DNA of 64,000 nt from Glandiceps talaboti (lineage: Eukaryota; Hemichordata; Enteropneusta; Spengelidae): contig NC_135559.1 in assembly GCF_964340395.1 (NCBI RefSeq), positions 2,926,501 through 2,990,500 on the forward strand, read 5' to 3'. A program made the position numbers and the translations under genes. The notes below the pieces were generated by a model. The model saw nothing but the letters and a program-made list of their open reading frames with translations, had not been told where the DNA came from and ran no database searches. This document shows positions 13,601-23,473 of this stretch, piece by piece (within the stretch, counting starts at the first letter, position 1; each line of letters starts with the position of its first letter).

Positions 13601-16600
13601 TCTTCAGTGTGAAACAATCAATGTTTTTATATGTAGTCTTCATTATAAACTCTGCTAACAAGGTTGGACAAAGGTTATGTTTACACCCTGTGTCTGTCTT
13701 TCTCTCTCCCGCCTGCCAGCACGCCCACCCACCCGCCCGCCCGCCCACCCTATGTCATCTGGCAGATGTCATTTGCTTGTTCATGATTGGCTATGCAGTT
13801 GTCTTCACTGAAGAAGCGAGGGATATTTTTGTGTTTCCCCTTGGAGCTGCAGACTGCATGGGCTGGACAAACACGCACAAAAAGAGAAAAGACCGACACA
13901 AGGATATTTAAGTGATGTGCACGCTGACCCGAAACAATTCTTTTCTTTTTGGCCTAATTCTTATGCCTCCATTGATATGATAATCCTAATGTGAGAACCT
14001 GGGATAGAATTCCTGGCCTTTACTGGTCCAGTTCAAAGTAAGATTACAATTTAGATGTGCAAAACAGTTGTTTCGTGAAGACTTAGAAAAAGTTGTTGAA
14101 GAACAAAAGAATAATCCTCTAATCCTCACATTATAAGATAACATTAATGTGAGACCATGGGATTGAATCCCTGGCCTTTAAGTAAATGAAGACTAACCTT
14201 TCTTATTCTATCTGGTGAGAATTCCAAGCCAACCATAAACAGGATAAAAAACACACCAAACTCTCCCAAAGTTTCAACTTGAACTTGTGCCTGAAAAGAA
14301 AATGACAATCAAAGCATGACATATGGCAGTTTTAGTGTACGCAGGACAGTGGGCCAAGCTTTCTATGTGGTAAAAATTTTGCATTGGATAAGGCCTCTCC
14401 TAATCATTTTATCAACCTACATGTAGACATTATCCTGACATTCCTAAACCTAATGTTACTTGTCACTTTCTTTTTGTTTAGATAATAAAATGGGTTATTA
14501 GAGTAGTCAACATACATATTGGACACAGTAGCCCCGTCTACACGTAGGTCGTCCTACCTGAGGCAGTCCTAAGTCCTACCTGAGGTAGGATAGATATAGA
14601 GATTTGTGTCTATACATAGGAAGGTTACAGTGTAGATGTCGCGCCTTCCGTCCTGACAGTACATAGGACGAAGTCAGGAGGGTTTCAGGAAACCTCTCAA
14701 AGGTGTCCTAAGTCAGGACAGTTTCAGGACAGGTTCAGGACACGTTTGTGTCTACACGGGCTTCAAACTATCCGGAATCCTACCTCAGGTAGGATTTTTA
14801 GTGCCGTGTAGATGGGGCTAGTGTTGTTCTATATTTCTTGTGACTGTTTTTGTATTTTACAATCTATGTTCATTTCTTACCTTAATTATATTAAGTCCTG
14901 ATGAACCAAGTATAACCCCTGATATAATATAACCAAACATAGCTGGTAGTTCTAGAGAGTGACATAACCATCCACATAGAAATGCCAACACCAACATCAA
15001 TATAATATCCTGAGAGAAAGATAGTAAAATAATGAATGGGTCAATAGCATTAATAACTTGTTCACAAGACAGTTAAATGATAGATTTATAAAAATTAGCA
15101 AAGCTGGCTTTTATTATAGAAGAGGCCTCCTGTATACTAGGGTGAGGCATTCTGTACCGGTACACTAGGGTGAGACCTTCTGTACACTAGGGTGAGGCAT
15201 TCTGTGAAACAACCAAAGTGAGGAACTCTGAATCTCTTGCATAAAACCCCAATCATCGTTTTGGCAAGGGTTATTTTCTGGAGAGGAATATGCCCTTTTC
15301 TGACTACCAAGTAAGCCGTTTTTCGTCTCGCAGCAGATCTCACGAGATCTCGTGTGACCCATTGCATCCATAGCAACCACTTGAGGGTGGTCAAGCTGAA
15401 AGTGTCAAATGCTTAGCAACACTATTATTCTCAACATCATTGCACTTGGCCAAGGCGAAAGTTTGACCACGATTGCATGTTTGACAACCGTTGTTGCTTG
15501 GCATATTTGCATATCTCATGAGATCTGCAACGAGATGTAAAATCCCTTATTACTGCTGGCGTTTTCACTGATCATTCTGCTCTCGTGTGAAAAAAACCTA
15601 CGGAAATCACTGCCCTGAGTGAACATGAAATTAAAAAATTTTAATGTGTATTCATCTATAGATCAAACAATTCAGTTTATTCAACATAATAATGAACTCT
15701 AGACAGACATGAAATATTAAATTCTAAATGATTGACGAAAAGACACATTACACATATAATTATGGTGTAAATGTGTTAAGCTGCCTCAGCTGTTGACACA
15801 GATTTAGCACACAGTAATACTGTCCACTGATGAGATTTAAATACTGACTTATGGCTATGTTCTCATCTATTGGAATGCAAATTGATCATGCTATTTTTGT
15901 TCTCCATGGTAATTTTTAAAAATACATACACATAGCATGGACTGTATACAATGACAAATGATAACAACCCAAAACTGTGTGCATATCAGAATCAGTGTGC
16001 CTGCTAAGCTAATTTGATACACCACTGACAAACACAATTTCCAGTGATACACCAAATATTGGTGTTCCCCTACCACTTAATTACTATATGGTGACTCACA
16101 AGAAATCCCAGTTTTTCTCATTTTGACCCACAGCAATAAAATGTGGCAATCATTAGAGGGCACACTGATCCAGATAAAGTTCCTGTGCTCAGAGATGTTT
16201 GGATAATCAATGTGTTACCATACTACATTGTACGTATTTAGAGCATACATTCTAATAGCATGAACTAGATACAATGACAATTGATCATGTGATCACACAC
16301 CTTTAGTCTTTTTAATCTTTTTCCAATCTCAGTTGAGTATGAATTAAATTTCATACTTGAGTGGAGATAAGTGACCGAGCAGTCCAAACTGATCTTCTAT
16401 TTGTATTTATTTTGTTATATAAATGGTACAGGAGATTGAAAAGGTGAACCTCAGATACAATATCAGTTGAGAATTGTCTAAGAAACAGTTCAAGTATGCT
16501 ACAATTAAGAATAGCCATGGTGGTGAAGTGTTCACGGTTCTCAGGTCAATATGACCTATAAACCAGGTGAAAAACTGGTACTTTGGTTCTACAACCTCTC

Positions 16601-18634
16601 GAAATGATCTCACCTTCACCACCCAGTGTGCACTCTAAGCTCACTGGCAACAATTTATATGTGTTAACTGACAAGAAAACCTAGGTTTACCATGTTTATC
16701 CACAACATAAAATGTTTTCTTTCATTAGAGGACAAACTGCTTACATGAGGTCTCCCCTACATTGTCACTAGGTAGCTTACATGAGGTCTCCCCTACATTG
16801 TCACTAGCTTACATGAGGTCTCCCCTACATTGTCACTAGCTCAGTGACATGAGGTCTCCCCTACATTGTCACTAGCTTACATGAGGTCTCTCCTACACTG
16901 TCACTAGCTTACATGAGGTCTCCCCTACATTGTCACTAGCTCAGTGACATGAGGTCTCCCCTACATTGTCACTAGCTTACATGAGGTCTCCCCTACATTG
17001 TCACTAGCTCAGTGACATGAGGTCTCCCCTACATTGTCACTAGCTTACATGAGGTCTCCCCTACATTGTCACTAGCTCAGTGACATGAGGTCTCCCCTAC
17101 ATTGTCACTAGCTTACATGAGGTCTCCCCTACATTGTCTCTAGCTTACATGAGGTCTCCCCTACATTGTCTCTAGCTTACATGAGGTCTCCCCTACATTG
17201 TCTCTAGCTTACATGAGGTCTCCCCTACACTGTCACTAGCTTACATGAGGTCTCCCCTAAATTGTCACTAGCTCAGTGACATGAGGTCTCCCCTACATTA
17301 TCACTAGCTTACATGAGGTCTCCCCTACATTGTCACTAGCTTACATGAGGTCTCTCCTACACTGTCACTAGCTTACATGAGGTCTCCCCTACATGGTCAC
17401 TAGCTCAGTGACATGAGGTCTCTCCTACATTATCACTAGCTTACATGAGGTCTCTCCTACACTGTCACTAGCTTACATGAGGTCTCTCCTACACTGTCAC
17501 TAGCTTACATGAGGTCTCCCCTACATTGTCACTAGCTTACATGAGGTCTCCCCTACACTGTCACTAGCTTACATGAGGTCTCCCCTACATTGTCACTAGC
17601 TCAGTGACATGAGGTCTCCCCTACATTGTCACTAGCTTACATGAGGTCTACCCTACATTGTCTCTAGCTTACATGAGGTCTCCCCTACATTTTCACTAGC
17701 TTACATGAGGTCTCCCCTAAATTGTCACTAGCTCAGTGACATGAGGTCTCCCCTACATGGTCACTAGCTCAGTGACATGAGGTCTCTCCTACATTGTCAC
17801 TAGCTTACATGAGGTCTCTCCTACACTGTCACTAGCTTACATGAGGTCTCCCCTACATTGTCACTAGCTTACACAAGGTCTACCCTACATTGTCACTAGC
17901 TTACATGACGTCTCCCCTACACTGTCACTAGCTTACATGAGGTCTCCCCTACATTGTCACTAGCTTACACAAGGTCTACCCTACATTGTCACTAGCTTAC
18001 ATGACGTCTCCCCTACACTGTCACTAGCTTACACAAGGTCTCCCCTACACTGTCACTAGCTTACATGAGGTCTCCCCTACATTGTCACTAGCTTACACAA
18101 GGTCTCCCCTACATTGTCACTAGCTTACACGAGGTCTCCCCTATGTTGTCACTAGCATACCTGCAGTCTCCCCTACATTGTCACTAGCCTACCTGAATAA
18201 AATGTTTATCTTCATGTGGGATGGTTGTATCCTTGGGTTTAGTAAGTACATATTGGTTATTGCTGGCATCAATAAGAACACTCATTCCTTGGTTAGCTTC
18301 ATCTCCTAGAGTTCTTGATCTGTTAGGTGAAAATATCCTATCCTCATCAACTCGTAGCACAGCTTCAATTATGGTATCTTTGGACTAGAATGTATAAGAG
18401 GTGATAGTCAGTTGCAACATTTCAACAATGTCGGTATCTATAAAAGTTGTGTGGAACACATAACACATAAGATAGGATATGCCACACCAATGATCTTTAT
18501 CAGAAACCTATGTTGTTTGAAAACATCTGTAAAAACAAGTGAAAGGCTAGACACCAAAGGGAACATCTCAACACATATAAAATCAATCAGCTAAGCGGTT
18601 TTCGAGTTGAAGTCAAGTGCACATGCACACACAC

Positions 18635-18678
<44 letters not shown>

Positions 18679-18803
18679 CCCATGCCATCATCATTACTCA
18701 ACATGATCAGTTCAGTTGTGCTAATAAGATAAATAAATACATACATGAATAATAAATCATAAATAAATAAATAAATAAATAAATAGATAAATAAATAAAT
18801 AGA

Positions 18804-18842
<39 letters not shown>

Positions 18843-20590
18843 ATACATACAAGAACCTGGGTTTTCAAATACATGCACACATACTGTGCAGTACCTGAAA
18901 TATATATGTTGTGCACCTATTTTTAAATTGTTAGTTTGGTCTGCATTCAAAGAGTTGCATTATCTGGTTGCAACAGTATTATTCGTGTATCATGTGTATA
19001 TGTAGGTACTGAGGTAGGGTCAGGTTGTAATGAATGATTATCTAAATTTTAAGGGGAAGGGGGGGGGGGGTTGCAATATTTTACTGTCATCATTTTCAGT
19101 CATGTAAATTTTTGTTATTTTCATTTTTATTTTGGCCATATATTTAGAAATTAAATAATACTTATATATTATTACATCATAATATATACAATAAAAATAA
19201 AGTCTAATGTGGGAAGTCTCTATTTGATAAAATTTCTGTCTGTCTGTAAACTCTGAGTGATAGTCATACTCTAAGCTTCATTATTTGAAGATTACCTAAC
19301 TGGGTGTCAGAGTGTGCCATAGCTGTCTAGTCTGGATTTTGGATCATCTGGCCTAGAGACTTAGCTACCTGGCTGGCCAGATGGGAGAATGATTTAATAT
19401 CACACCTATATAATAGCCAAATGCCTAGACTTGGGATCATCTGGCCTAGAGACTTAGCTATCTGGCTAGCCAGACGGGAGAATGATTTAATATCACACCT
19501 ACATAATAGCCAAATGCCTAGACTTGGGATCATCTGGCCTAGAGACTTAGCTATCTGGCTAGCCAGACGGGAGAATGATTTAATATCATGCCTATATAAT
19601 AGCCAAATATCTGGACTTGGGATCATCTGGCCTAGAGACTTAGCTATCTGGCTAGCCAGACGGGAGAATGATTTAATATCATGCCTATATAATAGCCAAA
19701 TGCCTAGACTTGGGATCATCTGGCCTAGAGACTTAGCTATCTGGCTAGCCAGACGGGAGAATGATTTAATATCATGCCTATATAATAGCCAAATGCCTAG
19801 ACTTGGGATCATCTGGCCTAGAGACTTAGCTATCTGGCTAGCCAGACGGGAGAATGATTTAATATCACACCTATACAACAGCAAAATGTCTGGACTTGGG
19901 ATCAACTAACAAACTTACCCTTCTTGACTCATCAAATATATTTTCCTCAAGTTGATTTTCTAAGATGTCAGCTGCCTGAGCCACTTCGTCAAGCACATTA
20001 TCCAATATAGCTTCCACTTTGGTCCTATTTGCATAACTCATATTAAGATGTCTTAAATGTTCATGGTATTCTATTTGATGTTTCTCAGCTGCCAAAAGGT
20101 CATTGTATTCCTGTTCTTCTTTCATGGTAGCTTCACGTAGAGCATCAAGTCTCTGCCTTGCACTGTCTTTCATGTTAATGATATCGCGATAATCTCCTTT
20201 TAAAGCTCGTTTCAAACTAAGAATCGATTGGTAAATATTGATTTCACTTTCATTAAGCTCCTTTTGAAAAATCTGAAAGATGTGAATTTGGAAAACTTTT
20301 TCTTGGTTGGATAGTTTTGGATTGAGGCCAACTTCTCGCATGGCTCTGTCTAATTTTTTCATAACTGTTCTCTTTCCAATCAGCAGTGTCTCTAAATTCC
20401 TACAAGACTGGGGCAGCCATTTCTGAAATTCCGCTGTATTGCTCTGTATACCATCATCCAGGGATCTTCCACGGTGTAATTTGATGGCTTGATCAGCAAT
20501 ATCTACTGCTGCACTGTTCCTGCCTTGTATGCAGATGACAATCACAATAACCACATATGTCAGTATATGTAGCTTGACTCCGAGTTCCAT
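1665..20590 (-). CDS. TMCO3: TMCO3-like cation/proton antiporter, complete, 12 coding exons
   Basis: Coding exons on the minus strand, 5' to 3': 20590-19919, 18384-18193, 15009-14881, 14290-14198, 13435-13255, 12115-12044, 6251-6063, 5305-5169, 4497-4344, 3467-3388, 2361-2212, 1784-1665. Every junction is GT-AG, phases agree throughout, and the sum is 722 aa plus TGA (human TMCO3 is about 677 aa from memory). Residues 1-27 form a signal peptide. About 30-220 is a charged helical, probably coiled-coil region. From about 285 on is a CPA2-type Na+/H+ exchanger domain with many membrane segments. Recognisable blocks are [69 protein letters not shown] and LLAPVLW, all in TMCO3 order. Known for the family: a poorly characterised monovalent cation/proton antiporter of internal membranes. 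The start is the first ATG of an open exon and is followed directly by the signal peptide. The 72-nt exon at 12044-12115 has no obvious counterpart in the human protein. Confidence 0.95.
1885..2107. repeat. Minisatellite, about 20-31 bp units, in the last TMCO3 intron
   Basis: Variants of TGTGATGTCACTGCA and TTGTGGTGTCACAAAC alternate about ten times. The array fills half of the 427-bp last intron and ends about 100 bp from the acceptor of the last exon. Each unit contains a TGATGTCA or TGGTGTCA core, close to a CRE-like octamer. No function is implied. Confidence 0.85.
2815..3245. repeat. Tandem repeat, three units of about 127-150 bp, in TMCO3 intron
   Basis: The block CTACAGGGTACAAAGTTATC with its flanks recurs at about 2970 and 3098, with a more diverged first copy at about 2823. 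Units two and three are nearly identical over CTATAGGGTATTTACTGCCC. The array lies between the exons ending at 2361 and starting at 3388. Confidence 0.85.
4045..4260. mobile_element. Foldback/MITE-like element with a GC-rich core hairpin
   Basis: A core palindrome at about 4109-4171 pairs GGGCGCCCTCACACAT with ATGTGTGAGGGCGCCC. Outer blocks also pair: ACAAAGTAGTGTAGTCTGTAAG on the left with CTTACAGTCTAAACAAAGT on the right. It sits inside TMCO3 intron sequence. No family is recognised. Confidence 0.6.
5548..5727. repeat. (CCAT)n / (CCCA)n microsatellite
   Basis: About 180 bp of CCAT tetranucleotides alternating with CCCA runs, in a TMCO3 intron. It produces long spurious frames of histidine/proline/serine or tryptophan/methionine repeats on both strands. 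Confidence 0.95.
8401..8573. mobile_element. Foldback element, inverted ends about 32 bp
   Basis: TACCTGTAGACTTCAAGGAC followed by TATCACTACTTA on the left pairs with TAAGTAGTGATAGTCCTTGA followed by AGTCTATACAGGTAG on the right, around about 105 bp. This is the structure of a short MITE. Target-site duplications were not resolved. Confidence 0.65.
8590..8980. repeat. Tandem repeat of about 95-bp units in TMCO3 intron
   Basis: The motif GCAAACACCAAGCAAAGCC recurs at about 8620, 8710 and 8800, and again near 8940. In the first two units it is followed by ACCCTCATCTAACCTCTAAATGC. Two further diverged copies lie upstream near 8260 and 8350. About four clear and two weak units. Confidence 0.8.
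10695..10985. mobile_element. hAT-like MITE, TIR CAGGGCTCGAAATTAAC
   Basis: The left end CAGGGCTCGAAATTAAC is matched by GTTAATTTCGAGCCCTG at the right end, a perfect 17-bp terminal inverted repeat. Inner blocks (TGGTAGCC and GGGCTACCA) also pair. The length is 291 bp. The flanks share GTATA, compatible with a decayed target duplication. A CAGGG...CCCTG end is typical of non-autonomous hAT elements. The family assignment is from the ends only. Confidence 0.8.
12244..12707. mobile_element. MITE, TIR CTATAGTASAGCTCAAGAAT, copy 1
   Basis: The left end CTATAGTAGAGCTCAAGAAT pairs with the right end ATTCTTGAGCTGTACTATAG, and TIR similarity continues about 10 bp further. The interior (about 420 bp) carries repeated GCTAGCACAGTGTTAA-type segments. 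A second, shorter copy lies in a UPF3 intron at 32137-32297. Confidence 0.75.
13757..13962. repeat. Dispersed repeat, copy 1 (about 200 bp)
   Basis: Matches 51365-51545 in the same orientation. Shared blocks: GCAGATGTCAT, GCTTGTTCATGATTGGCT, GCAGTTGTCTTCACTGAAG and CTTTTTGGCCTAA. Both copies have open frames with similar short peptides (FMIGxAVVFTE), but neither has gene structure. It is a SINE- or MITE-like repeat of unknown family, in a TMCO3 intron. Confidence 0.7.
13985..14180. repeat. Dispersed dimeric repeat, copy 1
   Basis: Begins and ends with variants of AATGTGAGACCATGGGATTG, with TTACAATTTAGATGTGCAAA and AAAAGTTGTTGAAGAACA between. A longer, reverse-oriented copy with nearly two units is at 30888-31240 in a UPF3 intron. 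The unit length is about 190 bp. Confidence 0.7.
14529..14820. mobile_element. MITE, TIR TAGCCCCRTCTACACG
   Basis: The left end TAGCCCCGTCTACACG pairs with the right end CGTGTAGATGGGGCTA (15 of 16). Subterminal copies of TCCTACCTGAGGTAGGAT fold back on each other. The length is 292 bp. It lies in the TMCO3 intron between exons 14290-14198 and 15009-14881. The superfamily is not assigned. Confidence 0.8.
15131..15206. repeat. Short tandem repeat, about 22-bp unit, 3-4 copies
   Basis: GTACACTAGGGTGAGGCATTCT and close variants follow each other three to four times in a TMCO3 intron. Confidence 0.8.
15993..16167. mobile_element. MITE, TIR CAGTGTGCCCTCTA, copy 1
   Basis: Starts CAGTGTGCCTGCTAAGC and ends TTAGAGGGCACACTG, 175 bp. 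The interior, including ACACAATTTCCAGTGATACA and GGTGACTCACAAGAAAT, is shared with the copy at 31836-32006. A shorter copy lies at 16624-16739. Confidence 0.8.
16624..16739. mobile_element. MITE, TIR CAGTGTGCCCTCTA, copy 2 (short, diverged)
   Basis: Starts CAGTGTGCACTCTAAGC and ends CATTAGAGGACAAACTG, 116 bp. The TGACAAGAAA and CACAACATAAAATG blocks match the longer copies. The 32-bp minisatellite begins at its right-hand edge. Confidence 0.7.
16740..18192. repeat. Minisatellite of 32/36-bp units, about 44 copies, ending at a TMCO3 splice donor
   Basis: The unit is TTACATGAGGTCTCCCCTAC plus ATTGTCACTAGC (32 bp). A second form replaces TTACATGAGG with TCAGTGACATGAGG (36 bp). Units differ by single bases and the two forms interleave. 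On the gene's strand the unit reads GTAAGCTAGTGACAATGTAG plus GGGAGACCTCAT. The array runs to the donor of the exon 18384-18193, whose CAG|GTAGGCTAGTGAC is itself the start of the first unit. The array occupies nearly half of the 3.2-kb intron. Confidence 0.97.
18626..18673. repeat. (AC)n microsatellite
   Basis: About 48 bp of AC dinucleotides with one GC interruption, in the first TMCO3 coding intron. Confidence 0.9.
18758..18845. repeat. (AAAT)n microsatellite
   Basis: About 88 bp of AAAT tetranucleotides with two AGAT variants, in the first TMCO3 coding intron. Confidence 0.95.
19337..19912. repeat. 93-bp minisatellite, about 6.2 copies, next to the TMCO3 exon 1 donor
   Basis: TTGGGATCATCTGGCCTAGA recurs every 93 bp, followed by GACTTAGCTATCTGGCTAGC and AATGATTTAATATCA. 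Because 93 is a multiple of three and the unit lacks stops in two frames, frames of 192 aa (minus) and 162 aa (plus) span the array. The terminal unit ends 6 bp from the GTAAGT donor of the first coding exon. The spurious frames are not treated as genes. Confidence 0.95.
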
Positions 20591-20700
20591 TTTGCAAAAT
20601 GTACTTTTTTCAAAACAAGTATAAAATTAAACCTAAACTGGCAGAATTTCCACAGCTTCAAGTCCAGTATTTACATTTTAGTCTCTTCTAGGTGTATTTC
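20591..20700 (-). other. TMCO3: TMCO3 5' UTR part of exon, with splice acceptor
   Basis: On the minus strand a pyrimidine-rich stretch ends in TTCTTGCAG just above 20700, and no in-frame ATG precedes the coding start at 20590. A splice acceptor inside the 5' UTR is therefore likely. The best upstream donor seen is CGAAG|GTAAAT at about 23428, which would place a non-coding first exon near 23428-23500, at the edge of the large inverted repeat. This is inference from splice motifs only. Confidence 0.5.
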
Positions 20701-21599
20701 CTGCAAGAAGGAAAAGAGAAAAAACATTTGAAATTAATCACTGTATAGTTTTATTTCATTCAGTGTGTGCCTATGAAAAGGTTGCCTTACTAAAAGTAAC
20801 AAGCTGTTACCTGGGCAAGGATTTAAATGATGTGCCAACAGCTGTGCTTCTGAAAATGTTTATACCCTGACACTGAATAGGAATGGATTAATGATATTTT
20901 ACTGAGAATAGCATAAACTATAATGATAAATCATATTAATTGATAATCATCAGGGTTAAAATGAGAAATTGGACGAAAACTCAAAGTTAAACATTTTCCA
21001 AACCCTTGTACGTTAATTTATATCCAAATATTTGCAATGTCACATTTCATAAAGTATACTTCTCCAATTGAATCACCATAGCGACATGAAACAGAGTAAC
21101 AGCGGACACTGATGATTGCAAACCTGAACATTCATATTATTATTCAAATACAACCAACACATTGTGATTATTTACATAAATGAAAACTGAATTGCAAAAT
21201 TTTCTCATTTGGACAATTCTTTCCCAGATGCTGTGATAATTTGGATGTGACTACTTAGGAATTCATTCACCATATGATACTTGACCCGATCAGTTTTTGG
21301 ATAAATTTATCACTGACCAGATTTATCTGACATTATTCAGTAAATCATATTTTTAGTCAAACTTTGAAAGCCTCAATACCAGAGAAGGACTTATCTGATG
21401 AAATGTATTACATGTAAGTTTTGTATGTCAAACTCGATAGGATTTTGGCAGGGAGCCATTAGGTTTACTTAGGTAGATTTTTAGCATTGAATAATATAAA
21501 CATGCAACAATGAATGCATTGTTGGAATACAATATTAACTCATGTTAAACATAATATGTACTGTACTAACACACACACACACACACACACACACAGAAC

Positions 21600-21686
<87 letters not shown>

Positions 21687-23427
21687 ATTGACAGGTCATG
21701 TACATGTATTTCATGAAAAATACCACCCTGTGTATGTGTTTTGTTATATGTCCATATTTACCACAAAAACATGGGATTATACATTTATAATACCATATAA
21801 TTGTTGAAGCAGGTTTAACTTGATTTCACTTATAAATTATGAACAATTTATTCCGCAATGTATATAGCATTGGGGTGAAATGAAATTTGCTTCATTCAAC
21901 CTTGAAAACAGTTGTTACAAACAAACACACAACCAGTATGACAGACTTTTCTATTTAACTTTTTTATATGAATATCAGTATCAAGTACATTACTTATCTT
22001 AGATTTATGCAGTCTGGTGTCGATGATATAAAGCTTAGGTCAAAGGTCATGAATGTTGTAGTTGTGATGACATTTTTACAACTAATTAAATTCAACATAC
22101 ATGTAATGAAGAGTGTGCAGATTAAAGTCTGGTATGTATGAATACATGTAGAGGTCATATGGGATTAGCATGATTATACAGTGTAAAGTTATGCTAGCAA
22201 CATTTTAGTAATAACATCTGTGGCACTTTTATTGGTAGGTAGAAATACAGCATAGTGCCAATTGTTGGGAAATGCAAATATTGGCCTTCCTCAAGTCAAT
22301 CTACGATGCGGTTGTGTTCCGGGGGGTGGGGTGGGGTTACTCCCCATATTTGAGTATATGTATATGTGCTACTATTCCAGTATACGTATATGTGCGTATA
22401 TGTATATGTGCTATTCCAGTATAATGTTAATGTCAATGTATACCTTCTATCATATTACAATTTGTTTTCTGGCACTGGTAGAATTGCTTGAATAGAGGGA
22501 TTTAGAATTTGGCTATCAGAGTAGAAGTCTTTTAACTTTAAACTTTTTAATATACTGATTTTTTCACATGTAAATTAAACCATAATGGACCTTTAAAGGA
22601 AGTGGTGGTACAATATGCAAAGAATATAGACAGATTCATAATTACTTTATCATAGGGAAAAAAACACATTATTTAAAAAATATTCGCTAACATTTAAAAT
22701 GTATTTAAATACCACCAATTGTATACAATGTAACATTTCCTCCCTGCTCAGTGACAGTATGGTGACAGCCTATTGCCTACATAATTCACATTTTGAATTA
22801 TGATTTATATTAATCAACTGAGCCATTTTGAATAGAATGGATGGAATAGTTGGATATTAAAACCAGAAAAGGGGGGGGGGGGTAATTCACACGAAATAAC
22901 ACCCAACAGACCACGGCAATGGATTTCTCTTGTTTTTTTCGTTATGCCTGAACCTATCGGTCTGTTTATGCCATGAAGCCATCGTCGACATTCTATTGAG
23001 TCGGCCACGTTCATAAAACCATGGATTGGAAGGTTCTACTTCCATGATAAAACCATGGACAATGGAAGGTAATCCCACCCCACCCCCTCCACTGTCTATA
23101 ATAAGATTGTCAGACAAGTAGTAGACCTTGTGACTCTCGTCCGTAACGTTATGATGTACATCATGCCATATCAGTTCCGCCACAATATATGATCACTCAC
23201 ACATCGTCGACAGTTTCAAGTGTTTGACATGTATGATGTACCGTTTGTTCGATGTTCATGTCATGTCGTTACGCTTCGTACACGATAGTAGAAGTGGGAA
23301 TTTCAATGAAATACATGACTGTCTTGACCCTTCCTTTGACTTACTGGATTGTTATTAGTGAACGCTAGTTGTCTGTGTCAAATTCAATAGAATTCCCCTC
23401 ATGCAATGCCAGTAAACACATATTTAC
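20701..23427. other. TMCO3 5' intron or intergenic region; no coding gene seen
   Basis: AT-rich sequence with one compound microsatellite (21570-21684) and a poly-G run near 22870. It is probably the intron between a non-coding TMCO3 first exon and the 5' UTR acceptor at 20700. Nothing else recognisable was found. Confidence 0.5.
21570..21684. repeat. Compound (AC)n-(ACAG)n-(AC)n microsatellite
   Basis: An AC run, then about 9 ACAG units, then another AC run of about 40 bp. Confidence 0.95.
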
Positions 23428-23473
23428 CTTCGACGGTGCCACGAACTCGGTTTTGACGACCCTCTTCGCGGCA

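Noticed and set aside
16740-18192. CRISPR-like or satellite-centromere reading of the 32-bp array
   Set aside because: Units are directly contiguous with no unique spacers, the genome is eukaryotic and the array is confined to one intron.
19327-19909. 192-aa (minus) and 162-aa (plus) open frames
   Set aside because: Both come from the 93-bp tandem array inside a TMCO3 intron; no start context, homology or splice link.
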